Shown piece after piece: positions 6,730 through 14,929 of a stretch of DNA of 47,230 nt; position 1 is the stretch's first letter; the number at the start of each line of letters is the position of its first letter. Under the pieces are notes generated by a model. The model worked only from the letters and a program-made list of their open reading frames with translations, had not been told where the DNA came from and made no database searches. The position numbers and the translations under genes were made by a program. This DNA is from an uncultured Clostridia bacterium (GTDB lineage: Bacteria; Bacillota; Clostridia; Oscillospirales; CAG-382): assembly GCA_905235695.1 (NCBI GenBank), contig CAJOMW010000001.1, forward strand, positions 959 to 48,188. Direction: 5' to 3'.

Positions 6730-7635
6730 ATGCCAAACGCCGCAAGAAGAAAAACAAGAAGAAAAGTCAATCCGTTTGCGCTCGTTATACTCGTTGCGCT
6801 CATTCTCATTGCCATAGCCGGAATAATCGCATACTCGGTCGGGTACAGATATATAAGCGACTCGGGTGTAAAGTTTTCGGGAACGGTCAAAAACGGTCAG
6901 CCGGTGAGCGGAACGGTAAAATACGCCGACGGCACCTCCGGAAAGCTCAAAAAGGACGCCGATTCCCCTTACGGAACTATTGTCTACAATACCGGCGACG
7001 TTTACGAGGGTGCGATAAGTGGTATTCTTCGCAGCGGCAAGGGCAAGATAACGTATAAGGAGAGCGGCGCTGTGTACGAGGGAGATTTTCTTGATGATAA
7101 GCTCACCGGAAACGCCTCCGTAACCTCCGACGACGGCTACTCTTACGTAGGAAGCGTCGTGGACGGCAAAAAAGACGGCGTCGGAAAATTCGTTTTTCCC
7201 GACGGCTCATACTACTACGGCGAGTGGTCAAATGACAAGAAAAACGGCAAGGGCGAATACCACTATGCGAGCGGTGCGGTGTATTACGGCACTTACGTAG
7301 ACGATAAGAGAAGCGGCAGCGAGATAGTGACTGTCCAGCTTGAGAACGGAATGCTTTATACCGGAAAGTGCAGACAGACCTTTGCGAATGGCGACGAGTA
7401 CGTGGGAGATTTTGTAAACGACCGCAGAACCGGCAAGGGAACGTATAAGTTTGCGACGGGCGACGTGTACGAGGGAGACTTCGTGGACGGAGTGATGAAC
7501 GGCTACGGAACTTACAGATTCGGCGCCGGCGGAACGCCCTATACAGGTTACTTTGAAAACGGTCAGATAAAGGAGAGCGATAGCACGCTTCCCGAAACCG
7601 CCGCAGACGAAAATACCGGAGAGAACAATGGCTGA
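6730..7635 (+). CDS. Membrane-anchored MORN-repeat protein
   Basis: A 301-residue protein with a basic N-terminus, one membrane segment (about 16-38) and a long run of roughly eight MORN-type repeats of about 23 residues, such as YEGDFLDDKLTG, YYGEWSNDKKNGKGEY and YVGDFVNDRRTGKGTY. MORN repeats form beta-hairpin rods that bind proteins or lipids; no enzyme domain is present. The C-terminus is a short acidic tail. The anchor places the repeats outside the cell if the positive-inside rule holds. The ribosome site AAGGAAGG is strong. Its stop overlaps the ATG of the SPOUT methyltransferase by eight bases, indicating translational coupling. Function is unknown; the neighbour upstream is also an uncharacterised membrane protein. 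Confidence 0.85.
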   Translation: MPNAARRKTRRKVNPFALVILVALILIAIAGIIAYSVGYRYISDSGVKFSGTVKNGQPVSGTVKYADGTSGKLKKDADSPYGTIVYNTGDVYEGAISGILRSGKGKITYKESGAVYEGDFLDDKLTGNASVTSDDGYSYVGSVVDGKKDGVGKFVFPDGSYYYGEWSNDKKNGKGEYHYASGAVYYGTYVDDKRSGSEIVTVQLENGMLYTGKCRQTFANGDEYVGDFVNDRRTGKGTYKFATGDVYEGDFVDGVMNGYGTYRFGAGGTPYTGYFENGQIKESDSTLPETAADENTGENNG

Positions 7636-8413
7636 CGGTGAAAAGTGTCTGCTGGAAGGGATAATATCCGTAAAAGCGGCGGTATCGTCCGGAAAGCGAA
7701 AGATAGAAAAAGTATACGTTGATGCGGAAAAGAAGAGCAAGCGTGACCGCAAGATAATACAGCTGCTCTCGTTTCTGAAGGAGACGGGAACGCCGTTTGA
7801 GGTGTCGGCGCGGGAGAATATCGACGAGATAGCTTCGGCTTATCCCGATTTCGGTCACTCTCACGGCGGAGTTATAGCAATAGCGTCTGAGCGTGTATTC
7901 GATGACCTTGAAGGAATGCTTAGGAGCGCAAAAGACGGGGAATACATAGTTTTCCTCGACGGCGTTGAGGACCCGTACAACTTCGGCTATTCGATAAGGA
8001 CGCTGTTCGCCTTTGGCGTGCGGAATTTTATAGTCCCCTATCGCAACTGGATGAGCTCGGCAAACGTAGTTGCACGCTCGTCCGCCGGTGCGAGCGAGAT
8101 GTGCGGCATTGCCGCCGCTCTCGAAGACGACAGGGAGACGGCTCGGCTGATAAAGGATAGCGGACTTGACATAGTATGCTCGGCGGTGGCGGCAAACTCG
8201 GTGTCGGTGTATGACTTTAAGAGCGACAGGCCGTATGTTCTGATAATAGGCGGCGAAAAGCGGGGAATATCAAGGGACTTTATGGACGAAGCGGACAAGA
8301 TCGTCCACATACCGTACAGAAACGATGATGCGAGGTACTCTCTGCCGACCGCATCGGTGTGTGCGGTGTACGGAGCGGTTTTGGCGAAAAATCCGAAGGA
8401 TTTTTCGCAGTGA
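7628..8413 (+). CDS. TrmH/SpoU-family RNA 2'-O-methyltransferase
   Basis: SPOUT enzymes of this class transfer methyl from SAM to a ribose 2'-OH in tRNA or rRNA. The 261-residue protein has an N-terminal substrate-binding region (LLEGIISVKAAV) and the knotted domain. Motif 1 is LDGVEDPYNFGYSIRTLF with the catalytic-type Asn and Arg, motif 2 LIIGGEKRGIS, motif 3 HIPYRNDDARYSLPTASV. Motif 3 normally reads SLNVSVA, so the Asn is replaced by Pro here, which makes the target less predictable. Its start overlaps the MORN gene. The last residues (NPKDFSQ) are encoded by the AAAATCC/GGATTTT repeat hairpin, so the C-terminus may have been altered by insertion. Confidence 0.85.
   Translation: MADGEKCLLEGIISVKAAVSSGKRKIEKVYVDAEKKSKRDRKIIQLLSFLKETGTPFEVSARENIDEIASAYPDFGHSHGGVIAIASERVFDDLEGMLRSAKDGEYIVFLDGVEDPYNFGYSIRTLFAFGVRNFIVPYRNWMSSANVVARSSAGASEMCGIAAALEDDRETARLIKDSGLDIVCSAVAANSVSVYDFKSDRPYVLIIGGEKRGISRDFMDEADKIVHIPYRNDDARYSLPTASVCAVYGAVLAKNPKDFSQ
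8384..8408. repeat. Repeat hairpin inside the 3' end of the methyltransferase gene
   Basis: GCGAAAAATCC, loop GAA, GGATTTTTCGC: a perfect 11-bp stem that contains the same core as the intergenic hairpins at 207-227 and 5860-5880. It is translated as part of the protein C-terminus and ends two bases before the TGA. Confidence 0.8.
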
Positions 8414-8481
8414 AGAATGAAGAGAGAAGAGAGCATAGAAAATGTACAAAAAACAGTGGTTTTTTTTGAGAGATAAGATTG

Positions 8482-8505
8482 AGCGGACGGAAAGCGTCCG
8501 CTTTT
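8482..8505 (+). terminator. Intrinsic terminator after the methyltransferase gene
   Basis: AGCGGACG (8482-8489), loop GAAAG, CGTCCGCT (8495-8502) followed by TTT. A perfect 8-bp GC-rich stem placed 70 bases after the stop codon; it separates this operon from the wall-polymer locus. Confidence 0.85.
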
Positions 8506-8558
8506 GTATGCTTTTATATGAAAATTTATAATTATTTTATTAAATCCGCCATTTTTTG

Positions 8559-8587
8559 TAGACAAAGCGGATTTTTTATGATATAAT
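8559..8587 (+). promoter_or_regulatory. Extended -10 promoter of the wall-polymer locus
   Basis: TAGACA (8559-8564), a 17-nt spacer and TATAAT (8582-8587) preceded by TG at 8579-8580 (extended -10). The -35 box lies in the loop and 3' side of an inverted repeat (AAATCCGC at 8542-8549, GCGGATTT at 8567-8574) that overlaps the promoter and could be an operator or a second terminator. Confidence 0.7.
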
Positions 8588-8633
8588 GATATGTGTAAAG
8601 TCATAAATTTACTTCCTGTGGAGGAAACTTTAT

Positions 8634-9179
8634 ATGAAAAGACCGCTCGGCGAATATTTTACAATTTGTTTTACACTTTTTAGAGGCTTATTTAAGAAGG
8701 TGCGCTTCACTAAATGTGGAAGGCTCCTGAGAGTCCATAAGAGGGTGCGCATCTTAAAGCACAACTGCGATATAAACGTAGGAAACAAGGTGCAGATATA
8801 CCGCGACGTAAAGCTGAGCGGCGCAAACGGCAAGAGAGCGGTCATGGACATAGGCAGCGGAGTTGCTATCGGCGACAGGACCGAAATACACGCCGGCGAG
8901 CGTGTGACGATAGGCGACGGAACGCTTATTTCATGGGACTGCTGTATAATGGACAGGGATTACCACAAGCTCATGAGCGAGACCGAGGCAACCGGTCCCG
9001 TGACGATAGGCAAGCACGTATGGATAGGCTGTAATTCGCTCATACTCAAGGGCGTTACGATAGGGGACGGCGCTGTAATCGCGGCAGGCTCAGTGGTCAC
9101 AAAAGACGTTCCCGAAAAGGCAGTAGTCGGAGGAAACCCCGCAAAGATAATCAAAGAGGATGTATACTGGAATGAATAA
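8634..9179 (+). CDS. Hexapeptide-repeat O-acetyltransferase
   Basis: A 181-residue left-handed beta-helix acetyltransferase of the LbetaH class, expected to acetylate a sugar of a surface polysaccharide using acetyl-CoA. Hexapeptide turns are clear in VAIGDRTEIHAGERVTIGDG and in the C-terminal segment WIGCNSLILKGVTIGDGAVI, ending VVTKDVPEKAVVGGNPAKII. The N-terminal 30 residues are more basic. The ATG has GTGGAGGAAA upstream. It is the first gene of the locus; the next gene overlaps its end slightly. The specific acceptor sugar cannot be told. Confidence 0.85.
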   Translation: MKRPLGEYFTICFTLFRGLFKKVRFTKCGRLLRVHKRVRILKHNCDINVGNKVQIYRDVKLSGANGKRAVMDIGSGVAIGDRTEIHAGERVTIGDGTLISWDCCIMDRDYHKLMSETEATGPVTIGKHVWIGCNSLILKGVTIGDGAVIAAGSVVTKDVPEKAVVGGNPAKIIKEDVYWNE

Positions 9180-10728
9180 GGACGCTTCAAAGACAAAGAC
9201 CATTGCTACCTCCGTCAGCTACGTGACGGTAATAATGATACTTTCAAGGATGCTTGCTTTTGTATCCAATCAGATAGCTCTTACCACCTACGGTACCGGC
9301 GGATATATGGATATATACTCCTATGTCACGACAATTCCGAACACCATATTCAATGTATTCGGAACGGCGCTCGGTACGGTGGTAATACCGATATACGCAG
9401 GACACCTTGCAAAGGGCGAGGATAAGGAGGCCGCACGCTTCGCAAACAATATAATAACCATATCGACGGCGTTTACGGCGGTTCTGGTGCTTATAGGCAT
9501 AGGGCTTTCTCCGCTGCTTCCGCTGCTCACCTCTTTTAATTCCGGCGAAGAGTACTCCTTTGCCGTCAAGGCGCTTATGGCAATGATGCCGATAATGATA
9601 TTTTACGGGCTGAACTACATATTCCAGGGAATTCTGCAGTCGAGGGGAAAATACGGCTGGCCGGCGTTTGTGAGCGTTCCGAGCAGCCTTGTGGTAATAA
9701 TATACGTCTTTACACTCGGCGACAAATACGGAGTTGCCGGTCTTCTTGCGGCGACGTTTATAGGTCTCTCGCTTCAGGCGCTCATACTGATACCTCCGGC
9801 TATTGCCTCGGGCTTCAGATACAGACCGTCGTTTGAGATAAAAAACGAGGACCTTATAACGGCGTACAAAATGACGCTCCCGATAATACTCGGCGTCTCC
9901 GCATACCAGTTCAATATGTTTTTCAACGCACAGATGATAGCGAATTTCGACGGCATGGTCTCGCTGACAAACACCGTTCAGCACATGGTCGTTTACATGG
10001 TGCTCGCATTCGTTTATTCGGTGACGGCAGTCGTGTATCCGCGTCTTTCCGCAAGCGTGTCGAAAGGGAACATGGACGAATACAAGCAGACAATTTCGGT
10101 CGTTCTCAAGGCAATGACGGCGCTGCTCTTGCCGGTGACCTTCGGCTTTATCGCAGTCAGAAGGCCGCTCCTTCAGCTCGTGCTCAACTGGGGAGAGATA
10201 ACCGATACGGACATAAACAGGGCGGTGATACTTCTCGTCATTTATTCTGTAAGCATAATAGGCGTTGGACTTAAAGAAGTGATTGACCGGGCGTTCTATG
10301 CGATAAAGAGCACGATTATTCCCGCTGTAAACGGCGTTGTTATAATGGTGGTAAACGTAGTCCTCGGAATCGTGCTTATAAACTTTTTCGGCGCATACGG
10401 AATCCCGGCGGCATACTCCGCGGCGGCTATAATCGGACTTATAGTTCAGCTCATATTGCTGAAAAAGAAGATAGGGACGTTCTGTCCGGGGCTCGGAGCG
10501 GATTTCATAAAGTGTTTGATATCATCAATAGCCATGGCGGCGGCGGCAACGGCGGCGGAATACGGAATGGACATGCTTTTGAAGAGCGACGGGGTTGCAA
10601 TGAGAATAATAAAGCTCGGCGTTCCGGTTGCTATAGGCGTTATCGTTTACGCAATTCTTGTTATTATTCTTAAAGTAAGTGTGGTAAGTCCTGTAATAGA
10701 TAAAGTAAAGAGTATCTTAAAAAAGTAA
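9172..10728 (+). CDS. MurJ/MviN-family lipid-linked glycan flippase
   Basis: A 518-residue polytopic protein of the MOP superfamily with about 14 hydrophobic segments. Such proteins move undecaprenyl-linked oligosaccharides or lipid II across the membrane. MviN-like features are the N-terminal RMLAFVSNQIALTTYG segment, IFQGILQSRGKYGWPAF and DRAFYAIKSTIIPAV. The ATG at 9172 is favoured because AAAGAGG lies about 12 bases upstream; an ATG at 9160 is within that site. The gene start overlaps the preceding acetyltransferase stop. Its place between sugar acetyltransferases and glycosyltransferases suggests export of a polymer subunit, but lipid II (MurJ proper) is not excluded. Confidence 0.85.
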   Translation: MNKDASKTKTIATSVSYVTVIMILSRMLAFVSNQIALTTYGTGGYMDIYSYVTTIPNTIFNVFGTALGTVVIPIYAGHLAKGEDKEAARFANNIITISTAFTAVLVLIGIGLSPLLPLLTSFNSGEEYSFAVKALMAMMPIMIFYGLNYIFQGILQSRGKYGWPAFVSVPSSLVVIIYVFTLGDKYGVAGLLAATFIGLSLQALILIPPAIASGFRYRPSFEIKNEDLITAYKMTLPIILGVSAYQFNMFFNAQMIANFDGMVSLTNTVQHMVVYMVLAFVYSVTAVVYPRLSASVSKGNMDEYKQTISVVLKAMTALLLPVTFGFIAVRRPLLQLVLNWGEITDTDINRAVILLVIYSVSIIGVGLKEVIDRAFYAIKSTIIPAVNGVVIMVVNVVLGIVLINFFGAYGIPAAYSAAAIIGLIVQLILLKKKIGTFCPGLGADFIKCLISSIAMAAAATAAEYGMDMLLKSDGVAMRIIKLGVPVAIGVIVYAILVIILKVSVVSPVIDKVKSILKK

Positions 10729-10749
10729 GATAAAAGGTAGGATAGAGTT

Positions 10750-11286
10750 TTGAAGAAATTTCTCAGAGCCGTAGGATATATCCTATATTATTTCATCGCG
10801 CGGCATCTTCCGTGTTCGGGACTGCCGTACAGTCTCGGAGCAAAGGGCTTTCGGGGATTTTGCGCAAGACTTATGCTCGACAAGTGCGGAAAGAACGTCA
10901 ATATCGAACACGACGCATTTTTTGCGTCGGGCAAGGGCATTGAGATAGGAAACAATTCCGGAATAGGGCTTAATTGCAGAGTTGCGGGACCTCTCAGTAT
11001 AGGGGACGACGTAATGATGGCGCCGAACGTCACGATAGTGACGCAGAACCATGAGGTTTCGGATCTGTCTGTGCCCATGCGCCTCCAGACAGCACCCAAA
11101 AAGAAAGTGACGATAGGCAATGACGTGTGGATAGGCACGAACGTCGTCATAATGCCGGGAATAAATATAGGCAGCGGCGTCATAATCGGCGCAGGAGCCG
11201 TCGTGACAAAAGACATTCCTGACTATGCGATAGTCGGGGGCGTACCCGCAAGGATAATAAAGTTCAGAAACCAAAATAACGACTGA
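10750..11286 (+). CDS. Hexapeptide-repeat O-acetyltransferase (WcaF/maltose acetyltransferase type)
   Basis: A 178-residue LbetaH acetyltransferase. The start is TTG at 10750 with GGTAGGA upstream. The catalytic-type His of this family lies in VTIVTQNHEVSD, after ISIGDD-type turns; WIGTNVVIMPGINIGSGVII and YAIVGGVPARII complete the helix. It differs from the acetyltransferase at 8634 in the N-terminal region and in the insertion between coils, so it is a second enzyme rather than a recent copy. It lies 21 bases after the flippase and 14 before the glycosyltransferase, in the same operon. Acceptor unknown. Confidence 0.85.
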   Translation: MKKFLRAVGYILYYFIARHLPCSGLPYSLGAKGFRGFCARLMLDKCGKNVNIEHDAFFASGKGIEIGNNSGIGLNCRVAGPLSIGDDVMMAPNVTIVTQNHEVSDLSVPMRLQTAPKKKVTIGNDVWIGTNVVIMPGINIGSGVIIGAGAVVTKDIPDYAIVGGVPARIIKFRNQNND

Positions 11287-11300
11287 AATGAGGTCTTGAT

Positions 11301-12398
11301 TTGAGAATACTGTATCTTATCAACCACGCCGGAAAGGCAGGTACGGAAAAGTATATATACAACCTCGTCAAGAGGTTTAACGGAACGGAAACAGAGTGCT
11401 TTTTCGCCTTTAACGAGGGCGGGCTTCTCTACGAGCAGATGGATGACATGGGCGTTCCGTGCTTCCAGATAGACATGAAGAACCCGTTTGACCTGAAGGC
11501 GGCGAAAAGACTTGCGGGTATATGCCGCTCAAACAAAATAGATATAATCCACTCGCACTACCCGAGGGAAAATTACATCGCCGTCCTCTCCCGTCTGTTT
11601 TACCGTAAGACAAAGGCGATATATACCTGCCACCTGACACTGAAAACGGGATTTTCATGGTGGGTGACGAATCACCTGATAACTCCGCACAACGCAAAGA
11701 TAATAGCCGTCTGCAACAACGCAAAGGAGCTTCTCGTCTCAAACGGCGTCAGCCCGAGGAAGATAGACGTCATATTCAACGGAATACCAGACTCCGACGG
11801 TCCGTATCCTAAGTCGACCATAAGGAGCGAGCTTGGAATACCGGACGACGCCTTCGTCATATCTATCCTCGCAAGGTATCACATGTCAAAAGGCCTCGAT
11901 TTTCTCGTCGATAGCATAGCCGAGCTTGACAAGATGATAAAGCGCAAGTACGTTCTTCTCATAGCAGGTGACGGAGAGTACTTTGAGGATATAAAGGCAC
12001 AGATAAAGAGGCTCGGGCTTGAGGATAAAGTATTACAGCTCGGGTTCAGGAGCGACACTGAAAACATCCTCCTTGGCTCGGACGTATACGTCAATTCTTC
12101 GAAGTGTTACGAAGCTCTCAGCTTTGCGATACTCGAGGCAATGGCAAAGAGCCTTCCGCTCGTGGTTACAAATGCCGGAGGAAATCCCGACATAGTAAAC
12201 GAAAAGACCGACTGCGGATTTATCGTAGAATACGGCGACCGGGAGGCGTTTGCAAAGGCACTCTGCACACTCAGCGAGGACGAAGAGCTGAGGATGAGGT
12301 TTGCCGCGAACGCAAAGAAGGCGACAAAGGAGATATTCAACCTCGAAAACGTACTTCTTGAGACGCTCGAAGAATATAAGAGCGTAGTAGGCGAATAA
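11301..12398 (+). CDS. Family-4 glycosyltransferase
   Basis: A 365-residue GT-B enzyme that transfers a nucleotide-activated sugar. The start is TTG at 11301 with ATGAGGT upstream, giving LRILYLINHAGKAGTEKYIY. The N-terminal acceptor half contains IIHSHYPRENY and ICTCH-like turns; the C-terminal donor half has ILARYHMSKGLDFLVDS, LLIAGDGEYFEDI and the EX7E-type segment EALSFAILEAMAKSLPLVVT. Soluble, membrane-associated at most. It shares the operon with the flippase and O-antigen-ligase-like gene. Sugar donor cannot be assigned. Confidence 0.88.
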   Translation: MRILYLINHAGKAGTEKYIYNLVKRFNGTETECFFAFNEGGLLYEQMDDMGVPCFQIDMKNPFDLKAAKRLAGICRSNKIDIIHSHYPRENYIAVLSRLFYRKTKAIYTCHLTLKTGFSWWVTNHLITPHNAKIIAVCNNAKELLVSNGVSPRKIDVIFNGIPDSDGPYPKSTIRSELGIPDDAFVISILARYHMSKGLDFLVDSIAELDKMIKRKYVLLIAGDGEYFEDIKAQIKRLGLEDKVLQLGFRSDTENILLGSDVYVNSSKCYEALSFAILEAMAKSLPLVVTNAGGNPDIVNEKTDCGFIVEYGDREAFAKALCTLSEDEELRMRFAANAKKATKEIFNLENVLLETLEEYKSVVGE

Positions 12399-12449
12399 TA
12401 ATAACGGGTACACAAAATCCAAATAAATCACTTTTAAGGAGAAAAGACA

Positions 12450-13304
12450 ATGTTAAAGAACGGAAAACTCTTCGGAAAGATCAACGTTATTGATTTTCTG
12501 GTCATAATTGTAATAGTCATTGCGATAGCGGCGGCACTGGTATTTTTCCTGATGCCGAGAAACCAGGGCGACACGCTAATAATGAAGTACCGCATTGAGG
12601 AAGTCGACACATTTGTCGCTTCAAAGGTACACGTAGACGACGAGCTTTACGACGACACCTTCTCGATAGATCTCGGATATGTAACGGACGTGGAAATAGA
12701 CGACTCCATATCCTACGTTGCTGCCGAGGACGGCATATACAAGATTGGCTCCAAAGACGGCTACTACTCGATGGTAATAACAGGTGAGGTACAAGGTAAA
12801 AAGACTAACCTCGGCGCAGAGATAGGCGGAAAAAAGTACGGCGTAGGTCACTCATTCGTGCTGAGAGCCGGAGACGCTAAGCTGTATCTGAGAGTTTACG
12901 ACATACAGGTAAAGACGGACGACGGCGACACCGACAAGACGAGCGATGGCAGCGAAGCGGTTCTCACCGACGCAAATATAACCTTGTATACAGCGGAAAT
13001 CGAGGACTTTATAGCAGACAATGTTTCGGAAGGCGATGCGGTCAAAAAGGTCGGCAGAAAAGCGGTACTCGGAAATATAATCTCTGTTGAGAAGGGCGAG
13101 GCAAAGGCATTTGCGGAGACAGCTGAGGGGCTTGTGCCATCCGCAAAGGAGGGCTTTAGCTCACTTAAGATAAATTGCAGCGTAAAGGGCGAGCTGTCAG
13201 ACGACGGCATCACGATAGACGGAAACCTTTACAGCGTTGGCGAAGAGGTCGACATACTTGCAGGAAGCTCGAGGATAACCGTCCTCGTATACTCAATAGA
13301 CTGA
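12450..13304 (+). CDS. DUF4330-family membrane-anchored protein with internal duplication
   Basis: A 284-residue protein beginning KLFGKINVIDFLVIIVIVIA, the family mark of DUF4330, with one N-terminal membrane segment (about 14-35) and the rest outside the cell. The extracytoplasmic part is a tandem duplication: about 47-150 and about 175-284 share the order Tyr-x-x-Glu-(Val/Ile), a Phe-x-Ala turn, a conserved Leu-Gly strand, then Tyr-x-Val-Gly and a closing Val-Tyr-(Asp/Ser)-Ile. A linker rich in Asp, Thr and Ser joins them. The ribosome site AAGGAGA is strong. Function is unknown; the setting between a glycosyltransferase and a ligase suggests a part in surface-polymer assembly. Confidence 0.8.
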   Translation: MLKNGKLFGKINVIDFLVIIVIVIAIAAALVFFLMPRNQGDTLIMKYRIEEVDTFVASKVHVDDELYDDTFSIDLGYVTDVEIDDSISYVAAEDGIYKIGSKDGYYSMVITGEVQGKKTNLGAEIGGKKYGVGHSFVLRAGDAKLYLRVYDIQVKTDDGDTDKTSDGSEAVLTDANITLYTAEIEDFIADNVSEGDAVKKVGRKAVLGNIISVEKGEAKAFAETAEGLVPSAKEGFSSLKINCSVKGELSDDGITIDGNLYSVGEEVDILAGSSRITVLVYSID

Positions 13305-13325
13305 TAAAAGAGGATTTGCGGAATA

Positions 13326-14864
13326 ATGGTAGAGAGCAGTAAGTTATGCTCATTTATAAAGGCAGTATTCAGAGCGCTTTTTGACAGCCGGATATATAAA
13401 TTTCTCTACTCGATCGTAGCTTTCTTTGCTGATTCCTTTGCGGCAAGCAAAACGAGAAAGGTGCTGACGGGAGGCTTTGCCTATATAGAGGACTATGCGG
13501 ACACGTCCGCGTTTTACACGGCTCTTTCAAGGGTGTGGAACGCCGTCATTGGATTTTTCGTAAAGGTGACGGAGGGCGTCGGCAAGGGCGCTGATACGAG
13601 CTTTTTCAATAAGCTTTTTGTAAAAACGGCGAGGGGTACGTTCAGTGAGCGGTACGTGCACATAGTCTCGCTGGTGAGCGTGTTTATATTTATAATACCT
13701 CACGATTTCTGGTCGAACACGTTTGGTACACTGTTTGCGGCGGTGCTGTTTATACTGTACGTCATGGCGCTCTCGTCGTGCAAAGAGGAAACAAGACCGG
13801 GAAAAAACATCAAATATATATGGCTGTGCACGATAGTTTTTGCGTTCTCGCTTCTGGTGAGCACATTCCTGAGCTATGACGTTATGGACAGCATCAGGGT
13901 ACTGCTGTTCTTCATAACGTCGTATATGCTGTGCTTTGTTATATATGCGTCTGTAAAGGACATTGGCGGACTGAATATAATAACCGGCTTTATGTACGGC
14001 GCTCTGATGCTCACATCGCTCTTAGCTCTTTTGCAGAGAGTGATGGGAGTTGAGGCGGACGCCTCTCTCACGGACCTTGCTTTAAATGAGGATATGCCCG
14101 GCAGAGTTTTCTCCACCATGGGAAATCCCAATAACTTTGCCGAATTTTTAGTGCTGTTCATGCCGTTTGCACTTGTCTTTGCGCTCAATCAAAAGGATAA
14201 GTCAAAGAGGACAGGGCTGCTTTTCGGAATGCTTGTTCCGCTTGCGGCGATCCTGCTGACGTATTCGCGCTCGGGCTGGATAGCTCTTGCAATAGCGGCG
14301 GTCGTTTTTGTGGCTATGTACGACAAGCGTCTGATACCCGTGTTTGTACTTCTCATAATAGTCGCAATACCGTTTATACCGGAAAACATTCTGAACCGCA
14401 TATTGACCATAGGAAACCTCGAAGACACTTCGAGCTCGTACAGAGTTGATATATGGACGGGCTGTCTTAAAATGCTTAAAGACTACTGGTTTACCGGAGT
14501 CGGACTCGGAACGGGAGGCTTTGCCGAGATATACCCGGGATATGCTGTCGGCGAGAGCGGAGTGGCTCCCCATTCGCACATGCACTTTATGGAGATGCTT
14601 ATAGAGCTCGGCGCACTCGGATTCATAAGCTATATCTGCATGACGTTCACGCTTATAAAGCGCTCGCTTCTCGGGGCGGCAAAGGGCGTTCCGAAAGAAA
14701 TAAGAAACGTTGCAATAGCGTCTGCGTCCTCAATGACGGGCATTGTGCTCATCGGATGCTTTGAGTACTGCTGGTTTTATCCGAGAGTCATGTTTGCGTT
14801 CTTCATCTGTGCGGGCGTCGGAATGGCGGCGGCAAAGATGAGCAGAAAGTATATTTCAGAATAA
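13326..14864 (+). CDS. O-antigen ligase/polymerase-like membrane protein
   Basis: A 512-residue polytopic protein of the Wzy/WaaL (O-antigen ligase) group, which join or polymerise lipid-linked glycans on the outer face of the membrane. About 11-12 hydrophobic segments follow a ~110-residue N-terminal region. The family segment is LTYSRSGWIALAIA, and the large external loop holds SSYRVDIWTGCLKMLKDYW followed by GVGLGTGGFAEIYP and the His-rich PHSHMHFMEMLIELG. These Arg and His residues are the usual active-site region. In a Gram-positive cell it would transfer the polymer to the wall or polymerise it. Linked to the preceding DUF4330 gene by a 21-base gap. Confidence 0.85.
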   Translation: MVESSKLCSFIKAVFRALFDSRIYKFLYSIVAFFADSFAASKTRKVLTGGFAYIEDYADTSAFYTALSRVWNAVIGFFVKVTEGVGKGADTSFFNKLFVKTARGTFSERYVHIVSLVSVFIFIIPHDFWSNTFGTLFAAVLFILYVMALSSCKEETRPGKNIKYIWLCTIVFAFSLLVSTFLSYDVMDSIRVLLFFITSYMLCFVIYASVKDIGGLNIITGFMYGALMLTSLLALLQRVMGVEADASLTDLALNEDMPGRVFSTMGNPNNFAEFLVLFMPFALVFALNQKDKSKRTGLLFGMLVPLAAILLTYSRSGWIALAIAAVVFVAMYDKRLIPVFVLLIIVAIPFIPENILNRILTIGNLEDTSSSYRVDIWTGCLKMLKDYWFTGVGLGTGGFAEIYPGYAVGESGVAPHSHMHFMEMLIELGALGFISYICMTFTLIKRSLLGAAKGVPKEIRNVAIASASSMTGIVLIGCFEYCWFYPRVMFAFFICAGVGMAAAKMSRKYISE

Positions 14865-14870
14865 GATATG

Positions 14871-14903
14871 TGCCGTGCGCTATCCTATGGGTACCGCACG
14901 GCA
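14871..14903 (+). other. Intercistronic hairpin before the glycosyltransferase-CsaB gene
   Basis: TGCCGTGCG (14871-14879) and CGCACGGCA (14895-14903) form a perfect 9-bp stem with a 15-nt loop, starting six bases after the previous stop. No T run follows, so it is not a standard terminator on the plus strand. It may be a processing or mRNA-stability element in the operon. Confidence 0.6.
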
Positions 14904-14929
14904 AAGGCATATAAAAAGGGAATGATGAA

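Noticed and set aside
7103..7864. 253-codon Arg/Ser-rich minus-strand frame opposite the MORN gene
   Set aside because: Low-complexity composition arises from the MORN repeats read backwards; no start signals.
9244..9984. 246-codon open frame on the minus strand inside the flippase gene
   Set aside because: Basic, Tyr/Arg-rich shadow frame over a membrane protein; no family features.
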